Shown here: one piece after another, positions 1 to 8,792 of the stretch | Layout of the letters: each line of letters starts with the position of its first letter | How positions within the stretch are numbered: position 1 is the stretch's first letter | NCBI RefSeq assembly: GCF_029269825.1 | Contig: NZ_JARJHU010000005.1 | Coordinates: forward strand, 186,001-250,000 | DNA: 64,000 nt | DNA from: Pedobacter sp. JY14-1 | Lineage (GTDB): Bacteria > Bacteroidota > Bacteroidia > Sphingobacteriales > Sphingobacteriaceae | Reading direction: 5' to 3' | Made by a program: the position numbers and the translations under genes | Notes under the pieces: model-generated | Told to the model about the DNA's origin: nothing | What the model saw: only the letters and a program-made list of their open reading frames with translations | The model's database searches: none

Positions 1-300
1 TTTGTGGTGCTATATGGCTGGGCGATGATCATCTCCCAGCTTCGCTATAAGATTACTGACATCTACAGTATCGACTCGGGCTTTGTGGGGCCTACCGAGG
101 TACGCATTATCCTCGCCTGCATAATGATACTTGAGGCCATATTCGGTAATCTTATTGAATATTTTGCTGCAGCAATGTGTCTCATCCTCTTCGTGATCAA
201 TATTGCAGAAACAAGAAAATTACTGCAATATGGTGATATGCGCGATGCAGCCGAACGCGAGAAAGGCAATAAGGACGCGCAACTCAAGGAAACAGCCTGA
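1..300 (+). CDS. CDP-alcohol phosphatidyltransferase family protein, C-terminal part
   Basis: The reading frame is open from the first base, so the gene starts before the window; only about 99 residues are visible. The stretch VGPTEVRIILA followed by hydrophobic segments and a charged tail is typical of the C-terminal half of membrane CDP-alcohol phosphatidyltransferases, which join a CDP-activated lipid to an alcohol head group. The catalytic DG-x2-AR-x8-G-x3-D-x3-D motif would lie in the missing N-terminal part, so the head group cannot be judged. Its stop is followed after one base by the ATG of the GtrA gene, which indicates one transcript. The family call rests on recognition of a partial sequence. 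Confidence 0.65.
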   Translation, partial: FVVLYGWAMIISQLRYKITDIYSIDSGFVGPTEVRIILACIMILEAIFGNLIEYFAAAMCLILFVINIAETRKLLQYGDMRDAAEREKGNKDAQLKETA

Positions 301-301
301 T

Positions 302-730
302 ATGGGGAAGGCACAGGCGATATATACCTTTGCCAAAGCACAGTTTTCTGCTTTTGCAGGAGGCATTATCGACTACCTCGTTATGCTCGGTTGTACTGAG
401 TTGTTACACATTCACTACACCATCTCCATAGGCATTGGCGGTGTCATCGGTGCTGTCTTTAATTTTACCGTCAACCGCTACTGGACTTTCAGTAATACAA
501 ATGCAAGCAAGAATCCTGTAGGTGGCCAGCTGATACGCTTTGTATTTGTAGTTTGTGGCAGTATCATACTTAAGTCTTCCGGTACCTGGCTTTTTACAAC
601 CTATCTGCACATTGATTACAAGATCAGCCGGATCATTGTAGACCTGATCGTATCCCTTGGTTTCAATTATGTACTGCAAAATTATTGGGTATTTAAAAGA
701 AAACCGCCGACAGACCTGCCTGCCGTATAA
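302..730 (+). CDS. GtrA family membrane protein
   Basis: A protein of 142 residues with four hydrophobic segments and the hallmark GtrA features: an N-terminal F-x-K-A-x-F-S-A-F-A-G-G-x-x-D-Y stretch, the FNFTVNRYWTF motif near residue 57, and the closing GFNYVLQNYWVFK near residue 120. GtrA-type proteins act in the membrane with polyprenyl-linked sugars or in envelope polysaccharide assembly. The ATG one base after the upstream stop was chosen because it gives the usual family length and couples the gene to the phosphatidyltransferase; an in-frame ATG 99 bases earlier would put a hydrophilic extension over the neighbouring gene. Confidence 0.85.
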   Translation: MGKAQAIYTFAKAQFSAFAGGIIDYLVMLGCTELLHIHYTISIGIGGVIGAVFNFTVNRYWTFSNTNASKNPVGGQLIRFVFVVCGSIILKSSGTWLFTTYLHIDYKISRIIVDLIVSLGFNYVLQNYWVFKRKPPTDLPAV

Positions 731-757
731 GGGTATGCAGGATTAGAACGAGCTGGA

Positions 758-1546
758 CTAAAACTGTCCTGAAAAGGAAAAGCCTGCAGCACCCTGCTGG
801 TAAACAGGCACAAAGTTCATATGAGCGGCATGCCTGCCAGCTATCAGACGTTTTAATTTCGGATAAAAAAAATAACCTAGTTTAGCGGAAGCAATACCAA
901 AACCTGCCCCCGCAACGACATCACTTACCCAATGTCTGTTGTTGTATAAACGAAAAACCCCGGTAGTTATAGCTACTGCATACCCACCGTATCCTATCCA
1001 GGGAGAAACATCTTTATACTCCTGCATCAGAAATTCAGCTGATGTAAAAGAGGTAGCTGTATGTCCCGAAGGAAAAGAATTACGGGTACTGCCATCAGGT
1101 CTCAGTCGTTGCGTGGCTGACTTCATACACTCTGTCGAAGCTTTCATGATCGCAAAGGAAACCAGGTAGGCACCTGTAGCATCCAGTGTACCATGTCTTC
1201 CTTTCACTCCTGCAAGATGGAGTGCATATACCGCCGCCGCAGGCGCATACTGCATAAAGTTATCCATCTTGCTGGAAAACAAAGGATGATCTTCCTGAAG
1301 TTCGGCTCTCGTGGTACGATCCAGATCGTTAATAAAATTATTCCCCCCCGCAAAAGCACCGTAACCGACCAAAACAGCCGGGGCAATGAAAGCCACAGGT
1401 CTGAGCTGAAATGATTGTATCCGGGACTCGGATTTTTCCTGCCCTTTATGGTCTGTGCTATCCTGTTGCGCGCAGCAGAACAACGGGGTTGGGGCTAAAA
1501 GCAAAAACGACAGTCTAAGGAAAATTACCCGCACATTCATCATCAT
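758..1546 (-). CDS. PAP2-family phosphatase, exported
   Basis: All three parts of the acid phosphatase/PAP2 signature are visible: K142-x6-R149-P150, P159-S-G-H162, and R199-x5-H205-x3-D209. H162 and H205 are the expected phosphoenzyme and acid/base histidines. The N-terminus is a signal peptide or anchor (hydrophobic core about residues 8-25), and further hydrophobic segments flank the motifs, so the active site should face the periplasm. Family members dephosphorylate lipid phosphates such as undecaprenyl pyrophosphate or phosphatidylglycerol phosphate; the substrate here is unknown. Three consecutive Met codons open the frame and the first is used. It lies tail to tail with the GtrA gene. 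Confidence 0.88.
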   Translation of the reverse strand: MMMNVRVIFLRLSFLLLAPTPLFCCAQQDSTDHKGQEKSESRIQSFQLRPVAFIAPAVLVGYGAFAGGNNFINDLDRTTRAELQEDHPLFSSKMDNFMQYAPAAAVYALHLAGVKGRHGTLDATGAYLVSFAIMKASTECMKSATQRLRPDGSTRNSFPSGHTATSFTSAEFLMQEYKDVSPWIGYGGYAVAITTGVFRLYNNRHWVSDVVAGAGFGIASAKLGYFFYPKLKRLIAGRHAAHMNFVPVYQQGAAGFSFSGQF

Positions 1547-1607
1547 TCAAAATACTCAATTTCTTAACATTTTGCTAACGCAAAAAACTGAGTGTCATTA
1601 TCCCGTT

Positions 1608-1651
1608 TAAAAAAAATGGTACCTGAAAACCTTATTTTGCTTTCAGGCACC
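1608..1651 (-). terminator. Rho-independent terminator of the galactoside operon
   Basis: Read on the minus strand, GGTGCCTGAAA pairs with TTTCAGGTACC (one mismatch) around a 12-base loop, followed shortly by eight T. It lies 35 bases after the stop of the sialate O-acetylesterase gene, so it ends the five-gene minus-strand run that starts with galM. Confidence 0.85.
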
Positions 1652-1685
1652 ATTCTGATATTACAGTGGTGAATTCACCAAGGAA

Positions 1686-3158
1686 CTATTTCTGGCCTGT
1701 CGTTACATCTGTCCAGTTATCCGTCTTAAAAGGTGAAGCCGGAAGATCTGCGTCATTGTACAATGTACTTGGCGGATTATTTGCCCAGGCATACCTTACA
1801 GCGACAGGATTGGTTACTTCATCACTGCTGACAACAACTTGATTACCTTGTATCGTTGCCTTAGCCCAATAGAATTTCCGGTCAGCACCAGCTATTGCAA
1901 AACCTTTCAGCTCTGCACCGTCTCTGGCCTTCAGGCCACCATACGTATCCGTAAAGTTCAGCCTTATGGTATTACCACTGACTTGCTGCGATTTAAAAGC
2001 CGGGCCGGAATAAGGTATTTTCACACCATAATTCTTTGCCAGGGCAATATAAGCGAGGCGTTTGCCGACATCCTGCTTGTTTTTCGGATGAATATCTGCA
2101 GCATCGCCTACATCAATGATCACTGCCATGCCCGTATTTTTCAGGGAAAGGGTTTGCTTTTGTGCATCTCTCAGCTCTGCCCATTTAGAATCGACAGGCT
2201 GGTCGTCCGTTTTCATAAAATTGGCGAGCTGTACAAAGTAGAACGGGAAATCCCCTACTCCCCATTTCGTGCGCCAGTCTTTGATCATGGCCGGAAACAG
2301 CGTGCGGTATTGATTGGCCCGGTCCGCATTGCTTTCACCCTGATACCAGATGGCACCCTTCACCGGAAACTGGATGTAAGGATGGATCATTGCATTGTAA
2401 AGTACGGAAACACGATTGGGATTATTCTTTTCACTGGTATCATCCGGATTGCCCTGTATTTTTGCAAGCCTTTCGCTAAAGTCCGGCAACGTCCTTAGGG
2501 TTTCCGCGCTAGTCCAGGCTTCAGCAATCGTACCACCCCATGAAGTATGGATAAGACCGATCGGAATACCAGTCTTCCGGGTAATTTCCCTTGCAAAGAA
2601 ATAAGCTACTGAAGAAAATTCCCCTATATACTGCGGTGTGCATTCCGTCCAGCCGCCATTAGTTACCTTTGCATCGTCCAGTGGCTTGTTACTAGTCACA
2701 TGCACTCCTTGCAGCAACCTGATCTTAGGATAGTTCGCATCTTTGATCTCCTGCTCGTAATTATTGATCTTGCCCCACCCCGCCAGCGGCATTTCCATAT
2801 TTGACTGGCCTGAGCACACCCATACATCGCCTACCAGTATATTCTTCAGCGTTAGTTCTTCACCATCAGAAATGCTCACGGTATAAGGCCCGCCATAAGA
2901 AGGAGTATTTACAAAAATTTTAAAGTTTCCGGCAGCATCAGCCTGTCCTTTTACCGGTTTATTATTCCACGAAGTAGTTATGGATACGGTTTTTCCTGCA
3001 TCCGTCCTGCCCCATACGGGCACCTTGGTCTTTTGCTGAAAGACCATATTGTCACTGAAGAGTGAAGGCAGTGTCACCTTAGCCTGCAGGGTACCTGAGG
3101 CCAAAAAAAGGCCCAGACCAGTGGCAACGCTAAAGAGTCTTGTGTGTTTAAGGTTCAT
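1686..3158 (-). CDS. Sialate O-acetylesterase-family carbohydrate esterase
   Basis: A secreted SGNH-fold esterase of 490 residues. After a signal peptide (about 1-26) comes the VTLPSLFSDNMVFQQ start typical of the family, the nucleophile block CSGQSNMEMP (Ser119), the IWYQGESN block, and the DIHPKNKQDVGKRLA block with the catalytic Asp-x-x-His. Members remove O-acetyl groups from sialic acids, but related enzymes in plant-polysaccharide loci deacetylate xylan, pectin or mannan. With a galactosidase directly upstream and no sialidase in the window, a plant acetyl ester is the more likely substrate; that is inference. It is the last gene of the galM-led run, 26 bases after GH36. Confidence 0.88.
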   Translation of the reverse strand: MNLKHTRLFSVATGLGLFLASGTLQAKVTLPSLFSDNMVFQQKTKVPVWGRTDAGKTVSITTSWNNKPVKGQADAAGNFKIFVNTPSYGGPYTVSISDGEELTLKNILVGDVWVCSGQSNMEMPLAGWGKINNYEQEIKDANYPKIRLLQGVHVTSNKPLDDAKVTNGGWTECTPQYIGEFSSVAYFFAREITRKTGIPIGLIHTSWGGTIAEAWTSAETLRTLPDFSERLAKIQGNPDDTSEKNNPNRVSVLYNAMIHPYIQFPVKGAIWYQGESNADRANQYRTLFPAMIKDWRTKWGVGDFPFYFVQLANFMKTDDQPVDSKWAELRDAQKQTLSLKNTGMAVIIDVGDAADIHPKNKQDVGKRLAYIALAKNYGVKIPYSGPAFKSQQVSGNTIRLNFTDTYGGLKARDGAELKGFAIAGADRKFYWAKATIQGNQVVVSSDEVTNPVAVRYAWANNPPSTLYNDADLPASPFKTDNWTDVTTGQK

Positions 3159-3184
3159 ACGATTTGGTTTAATTCTTAAACTTA

Positions 3185-5368
3185 CTATTTTATTTCCTCT
3201 ATTTGCAACACCACACTTGTTCTTCCAGAATTTACGACAGGATTGAAACCTACCTTCATGAGAAAGTCCCCGGTATATATTTTACTGGCATCTATTGCCG
3301 ATTTTGTATCCGGATAAAGGTTGATCTCTTTGATGCTGTACTTTTTTCCCGAATCGAGCCCTTTCAACCTTACCGGTAATTTGCTGCCTTCATCATAACG
3401 GTTATTCACAAGGTAGCTGAACATAACAGCACTGCTTTTTTCAGGGTTCACATAGAGCATAGAAGCTACACTTCCTTCCCTTGGGTTAGCCAGCCTGTAC
3501 TGGTCTCCATGCCATATCACGGGCTTCAGCGTATTGTAATTTTTAATAGCTTCCTGGCAATATTTCAGATCATTTTCTTTTAGATGGCTTACTACAATAT
3601 CAAAGCCCAGTTTGCCCATCATGGCTACATCTGTGCGGAATTTGATCGGTTGCTTTCCCCAGTCTGTCACATGGTTGGAAGAAGTAATTGCGGGATAGAA
3701 ATACGAATATTCCCACTGGATGAAGATCCGCTCGATCGGATCGGTATTATCGCTTGGCCAGAATTCGGTAAAGTATTTCAACGCGGCATAATCTACACGT
3801 CCGCCACCACCCGAACAAAGCATCATTGGTACTGAAGGATATTTTGCGCGGATGCGTTCCAGTACCTTATAAAGTCCCCGCATGTACTCAATGTAGAAAT
3901 GGTTCTGATTACCGAGGTACGAGGAGTACGCATTATAGATCACTGCGTTACAATCCCATTTAATATAAGCCAGCTCAGGGTTTTTCGTAAACAGGTCGTC
4001 CACTACACCGAACACAAAGTCCTGTACCTTCGGATTGGCCAGATCCAGCACCAGCTGGTTCCTGAAATAATGTTCCTCCCGCTTAGGCTGTTTAATTACC
4101 CAGTCCGGATGCTTCTCATACAGATTACTTTTCGGGTTCACCATTTCCGGTTCTATCCAGATACCGAACTTTACACCGTTATTGCCAGCTTCCTTTACCA
4201 GCGATGCCACCCCGTTAGGAAGTTTGGTCTTGTTCTCTTCCCAGTCACCGAGTCCCGCAACATCGCCATTACGCGGGTATTTGTTCGCAAACCAGCCATC
4301 ATCCAGGAGAAACAGGTCTACTCCCAGCTTTTTGGTATCCTTCAGCAACTCGAACAACTTGCCCTCATTGAAATCAAAATAAGTTGCCTCCCAGTTGTTG
4401 AGCAGAGTCAGACGGTTGCCCTTTCCGTCAAGTATCTTATAATTACGGGCCCAGTTATGCAGATTTCTGCTGGCGTCACCCTTCCCTGTATTGGACAAGG
4501 TATACAAAAAGGCGGGTGTGGTAAATTCTTCATTAGGCTTCAGGGAATAAGGCGATGCAAAATTGTTGATGCCTGAAATCACCTTAAGATTGTTCTGATA
4601 ATCAAGTTCCAGATCCGTACGGAAATTCCCGCTGTATTCCAGGGCACCATACAGTACTGTACCTTCATCTTCCGTAGCCGGCTTGTTCAGGGAAACCATG
4701 AACACCGAAGGCTGGAACAGGTTTGCCCTCGTACCCAGCTTGGTATCCAGCGTCTTAATGCCGTGGGTTATCTTGCTTTCTTCCGGCTGCATCTCCTTTG
4801 CCCAGTCGCCATGATACTGGTTCAGCCAAAAGCCATCGGCTTTGAGGTAGATACTTCCCGATGCAAACTTCTGGAGTACAACATTCCCTTTTTCTCTATG
4901 CCTGATCACACTCCATTGCTCCACCACATCATCCTTAAAATACGACTTATAATAAAGTGTTACCTGGAAGTCATATACCGGATCTTTCAGCACGATACTG
5001 AGCAAACTTACATCATCACTGATCTTTTCAACCTTATGGCTTTCATAACGCAGGTCCAGCGAATTGTTACCATCTGCATGGGTGACCGCAATGGCAGGTT
5101 CCAGCAGGCTTTTTGAACCCGCTGGTGTATAGGGAGACGACAAGACGCCTGTATATTCTGATGTCTGTTTATACTGTGCTGCCACCTGGTCATATTCTGA
5201 TGCATTGGCGAGTTTCTTACCAAAATAAATGGTATTCAGGTTCTTTTTTGCATCAGCCTGCAAGACCAGTGCATTACTTCTGGTCTCCACAGGAATATTA
5301 ATATGCTGCGCATAAATGGCTACGGACGAGAATAACAGTCCGAAAGATAGTACAGTTCTTAAATTCAT
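3185..5368 (-). CDS. Alpha-galactosidase, glycoside hydrolase family 36
   Basis: A retaining exo-enzyme of 727 residues that removes terminal alpha-galactose, for example from galactomannan or raffinose sugars. The GH36 core is clear: FLLDDGWF, FGIWIEPEMV, the nucleophile in YIKWDCN (Asp472), the CSGGGGR segment, and the acid/base in FWPSDNTDP (Asp540). An N-terminal beta-sandwich precedes the barrel and a beta-rich domain follows. A signal peptide (MNLRTVLSFGLLFSSVAIYA) places it in the periplasm or beyond. It follows the DUF5107 gene by 53 bases and precedes the acetylesterase by 26, so the three are probably co-transcribed. Confidence 0.95.
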   Translation of the reverse strand: MNLRTVLSFGLLFSSVAIYAQHINIPVETRSNALVLQADAKKNLNTIYFGKKLANASEYDQVAAQYKQTSEYTGVLSSPYTPAGSKSLLEPAIAVTHADGNNSLDLRYESHKVEKISDDVSLLSIVLKDPVYDFQVTLYYKSYFKDDVVEQWSVIRHREKGNVVLQKFASGSIYLKADGFWLNQYHGDWAKEMQPEESKITHGIKTLDTKLGTRANLFQPSVFMVSLNKPATEDEGTVLYGALEYSGNFRTDLELDYQNNLKVISGINNFASPYSLKPNEEFTTPAFLYTLSNTGKGDASRNLHNWARNYKILDGKGNRLTLLNNWEATYFDFNEGKLFELLKDTKKLGVDLFLLDDGWFANKYPRNGDVAGLGDWEENKTKLPNGVASLVKEAGNNGVKFGIWIEPEMVNPKSNLYEKHPDWVIKQPKREEHYFRNQLVLDLANPKVQDFVFGVVDDLFTKNPELAYIKWDCNAVIYNAYSSYLGNQNHFYIEYMRGLYKVLERIRAKYPSVPMMLCSGGGGRVDYAALKYFTEFWPSDNTDPIERIFIQWEYSYFYPAITSSNHVTDWGKQPIKFRTDVAMMGKLGFDIVVSHLKENDLKYCQEAIKNYNTLKPVIWHGDQYRLANPREGSVASMLYVNPEKSSAVMFSYLVNNRYDEGSKLPVRLKGLDSGKKYSIKEINLYPDTKSAIDASKIYTGDFLMKVGFNPVVNSGRTSVVLQIEEIK

Positions 5369-5421
5369 TTGTTTATGTTAATGGTTTGTATTAGGCCAAG
5401 TCCCAAATTTAGCGTATTGGA

Positions 5422-8400
5422 TCAAACTTTTTTATATCCATTTGGCATATTACTATGGATTTTTGCACCCATATGGACTGCATCCAGGCTCAAAACCTCA
5501 TCAAATGCAGTTGAAGCACCTGAGTAGTCTTCCAGCCCTAAAAGGCCAAGTCCTTTCATGAAAAAGCAATGTGTACGGTTCTTTACATCCAGGTCAGCCT
5601 CAAATACCAGCAAGTCCGGCAATGAAACGGCAAAGTAATCGATTTTTATCTTATCATTCAGATGTTCCTCCGCATAGTTTATCAGCTTCCGGAAAATCGA
5701 CCTGGCCTTATCTTCCTCGCCAAGCGCACGCCAGGCAAGCCCCTGGTAAAAGATCTTGTCAGGTTGCTGATCATTATAAAATACAGCTGCGGAAGGCTCA
5801 TCAAGTCCTGCGGTAGCTTTTCTAAACCATTCCTCAGCAGTTTTTTCTGCCCCCAGGCCCGTATAAGCGCACCCCAGCCAGTAGAAGATGTCATTTTCCT
5901 GCGCGCCAAAAAGCTTTCCTTCACCCAGGTTCCAGGGATAAGTCTGGGCAGCTGTCAGTAAGCCTATCGCCTCTGTGAAATGCCCCTTATCTAGGTGAAC
6001 TTTGGCAAGTTCAGTCAGGCTGTATACATACTGACCGGAAACCCTTCCCTCACCACCTTCCCATGGATGGAACTGCCGCTTGCTGATTAACTCCAGCGCC
6101 TGGTCATAGCTACCCAGAAAGTTCAGCAGACTTAATCTTTCCAGATATAGATCGTCCCGTTCCTGCATGGTATCCAGGTGCGCTTCCAGATGGCGAAGAC
6201 GTATGTCCGCCTTACGGTTCAGCCGCTTGTACAGCTGGTCAAGTTCCATCAGCACACGTGCATCGGTCCTGTCAAGCTCAAAAGCTTTTTCAAAACAGCT
6301 CACTGCACTTTCGGTGTCATTACGTTTATTGAAATAGGCAATCCCCAGATTTCGCAGTACTGTCGGAAAACGGGGATCTTTTTCTGCAGCCATTTCCCAA
6401 TAGGAAATGGCCTCATCATACTGGCGTTTATCATAAAAAAGATTACCCAGATAATAAGGGGCCTTCGCATCTGAAGGGTTCAGTCTGATGGCTAATTCCA
6501 ATGCGGCAATATCTTCCAGGCGGTTTGGGAAACACAGATAAGGGTTTGCTGCTGCTGCCTTCTTCAGCCATACCAGTGCTTTTTCGCACTCAGACTGCGC
6601 ATGAGCAAAAACAGCCAGATGATAATAAACCATCGGGACACCATCCTTCGATATGCCCAGATACCGCTCAAGTAGTCCGGCAGCTTCTGTATATAGTCCG
6701 GCAGCCGCGTAATCCAGCGCATAAGCAAGGAAATTCTGAGCATTTCCTCTTGACAAGTGGAGCAGGTCAGTAATGGTATTTTCAGCCTGTTTCCCATCAG
6801 CATTTTCCTGCGCAAGCGCAAGCTCATATAATGCGCCCAGGTTAAACGGATCCCTTTGTAATGCTTCTTCCGCAACTATAACTGCCTGTCCGGTATTACC
6901 CAGTTTACGCATTGCGGCAGCCTTCAGGACATATGATTTGCTGTTGGCTGCGTTATGGTCAAGAGAAGACCCGATATGCTCCAAAGCCAAGCTCCAGTCA
7001 CCGCGCGCCATATCTATTTGTGCAACAGAGAAAAAGCCCGTATCCTTCCAGGTCTTGCCCCAGGTAGACTTATAAAACGCCGAATAAGCCTTATCCTGTT
7101 TACCTTGAAATTTCAATGCCAGGCCCAGATTGTAGTAAGGCTCAGTGTCATAAGGATTGGGATTGCGTTGCGTAACTGTTTCAATTGCCTTTCTGAAATA
7201 AAGGACGCTTTTTGCAAATTGCCCGCGACGCAGGTACCACAGTCCCATTGCATTGTTACAGCGAAAATCCTTCGGATCGCGTTTAAGGGCTTCTTCATAG
7301 TAAGGCACAGGGCTGTAAGTGGCATGTCTGTACTGTTCCAGGTGCTGGCCGGTCAGGAATAATTGTTCATTGTTTTCAGTGTCTTCCGGCATGTATGCTG
7401 CCCTGGCCGGTTGGGGAAATTCATTCACTTTGCCGGAAGCCGGATCATAAGCAACCAGTATTTTTCCCGAAGGCGCCGATACGGAAAGTAAAAGTTCGCT
7501 TTCCCCAGCCTCTGGCGGAAGGACAGCAGTTTTATAATAGACAGCTTTGGGATCAATATTTACGCTTTCTGCAAACAGCTCAGTCCCCTTATAAGTTAAT
7601 CTCACTACTACGTCCTTTTGCGGTGACGTTACATAAATCTTAACTGTCGCCTCACCTTTGTTCAGATCAAGAGCCAGTAAAATATCCTTCGTCGCATTCT
7701 TTACCATGCCCAGTTCGCGGTAGGGCATAAAGTACTGAGTAAAGGTCTTTTCTTCATTAGGCATCAGCCAGGTAAAATCCGGTTGGTTATCTGTGAACAT
7801 ACCCGTCATCAGTTCAATATACGGACCGTCCTCATCAGTCAGGTTCCTGTCCCAGGCCTGTCCAAAATCGCTGTGTCCCCACGTCCACTGCTTCTTGCCC
7901 GGGCTTACATGATGATTGGCCACGTGTAGCAGCCCCCCCTGTACATCATGTTCATAACCACCTACAAAATCATATTCGGAATTAATGGCCATATAAGAGG
8001 TTGGTACAGGAATGTTCCGGTACATGGAAATATCCGTTCCTGGAGAATAATCTACCTTGTAATAAGTTCCCGTTGCAATAGGAAAAGAAGATACATCGCG
8101 TTTACCATGGTCAAATACTGCATTGACATCGGGTGGAAATACAGACTGGTAATGGTCATTGACCCTTACCGCCGGATTGGCCCACCAGAGGAAAGTTTGC
8201 GGAAGGGCTGAACGGTTGAGCAGCTTCGCCTTAATCTCTATATAAGCCTTACCTGGATGCAAGGTAAAACCCGCCATTCCCTTTGTATGGAACATTTGCT
8301 CTATCTCATTTACCCAAATTGTTTTACTGCCGTCTGTATTTTCTTCAACCTTATAATCTATCGGTTCAAAGGTACTGGGCCTGTGGTGCTGGGGCCAGTT

Positions 8401-8757
8401 GAATTCTATACCACCAGATATCCAGGGCCCGGTAAGTCCGACCAGGGCCGGTTTGACAACCTGATTATAATAGATGAAATGTCTTTCCTTTATTTTATCA
8501 TATGCCATCTGTATACGTCCGCCCAACTCAGGCAACACCATAATCTTCAGGTATTCATTTTCCAGAAAAAGCCCCCGGTACTGCTTATCCGCCCTTTCGT
8601 CCAATATCTTTTCGATCACAGGATTGGGATATACCACTCCACTGCTTCCCTGATAGACACGCTTTTCAAAAAACATCGGGTTCTTATCCGGCTTACCTGT
8701 TCCATACGTTGGAATGGTAACCATCTCTTCCCAAACCTTTACATCAGCTGTATTCAT
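5422..8757 (-). CDS. DUF5107 domain protein with TPR repeats
   Basis: A large protein of 1111 residues without a signal peptide, so probably cytoplasmic. Residues about 10-340 form a DUF5107 domain, beta-rich and reminiscent of mutarotase-like sandwich folds, with conserved-looking patches such as LPELGGRIQMAYDK, GGIEFNWPQHHRPS and GPYIELMTGMFTDNQPD. From about residue 530 to the end there are many TPR helices (NAMGLWYLRRGQFAKS, LYELALAQ, YYLGNLFYDKRQYDEA). The frame stays open further upstream, but the ATG used here fits the family start and avoids running into the transporter gene. The biochemical role is not established to my knowledge; its place between a sugar symporter and an alpha-galactosidase ties it to intracellular sugar handling. 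Confidence 0.85.
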   Translation of the reverse strand: MNTADVKVWEEMVTIPTYGTGKPDKNPMFFEKRVYQGSSGVVYPNPVIEKILDERADKQYRGLFLENEYLKIMVLPELGGRIQMAYDKIKERHFIYYNQVVKPALVGLTGPWISGGIEFNWPQHHRPSTFEPIDYKVEENTDGSKTIWVNEIEQMFHTKGMAGFTLHPGKAYIEIKAKLLNRSALPQTFLWWANPAVRVNDHYQSVFPPDVNAVFDHGKRDVSSFPIATGTYYKVDYSPGTDISMYRNIPVPTSYMAINSEYDFVGGYEHDVQGGLLHVANHHVSPGKKQWTWGHSDFGQAWDRNLTDEDGPYIELMTGMFTDNQPDFTWLMPNEEKTFTQYFMPYRELGMVKNATKDILLALDLNKGEATVKIYVTSPQKDVVVRLTYKGTELFAESVNIDPKAVYYKTAVLPPEAGESELLLSVSAPSGKILVAYDPASGKVNEFPQPARAAYMPEDTENNEQLFLTGQHLEQYRHATYSPVPYYEEALKRDPKDFRCNNAMGLWYLRRGQFAKSVLYFRKAIETVTQRNPNPYDTEPYYNLGLALKFQGKQDKAYSAFYKSTWGKTWKDTGFFSVAQIDMARGDWSLALEHIGSSLDHNAANSKSYVLKAAAMRKLGNTGQAVIVAEEALQRDPFNLGALYELALAQENADGKQAENTITDLLHLSRGNAQNFLAYALDYAAAGLYTEAAGLLERYLGISKDGVPMVYYHLAVFAHAQSECEKALVWLKKAAAANPYLCFPNRLEDIAALELAIRLNPSDAKAPYYLGNLFYDKRQYDEAISYWEMAAEKDPRFPTVLRNLGIAYFNKRNDTESAVSCFEKAFELDRTDARVLMELDQLYKRLNRKADIRLRHLEAHLDTMQERDDLYLERLSLLNFLGSYDQALELISKRQFHPWEGGEGRVSGQYVYSLTELAKVHLDKGHFTEAIGLLTAAQTYPWNLGEGKLFGAQENDIFYWLGCAYTGLGAEKTAEEWFRKATAGLDEPSAAVFYNDQQPDKIFYQGLAWRALGEEDKARSIFRKLINYAEEHLNDKIKIDYFAVSLPDLLVFEADLDVKNRTHCFFMKGLGLLGLEDYSGASTAFDEVLSLDAVHMGAKIHSNMPNGYKKV

Positions 8758-8792
8758 TTTTTTTAATATGTTGTAATTGTATGTGTCAATCG

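Noticed and set aside
1839..2498. A 219-codon plus-strand frame opposite the acetylesterase gene
   Set aside because: Antisense to a gene with all catalytic blocks intact; no domain recognised.
5417..5426. TTGGATCAAA ahead of GH36 as a half-site of the YTGTMTCA word
   Set aside because: One mismatch at a conserved base and no partner 21 bp away on either side.
5455..5477. Two ATGGAY words near the GH36 gene as a third AraC site
   Set aside because: They are 18 bp apart instead of 21, lie in the DUF5107 coding sequence, and are farther from the next ATG than the other two sites.
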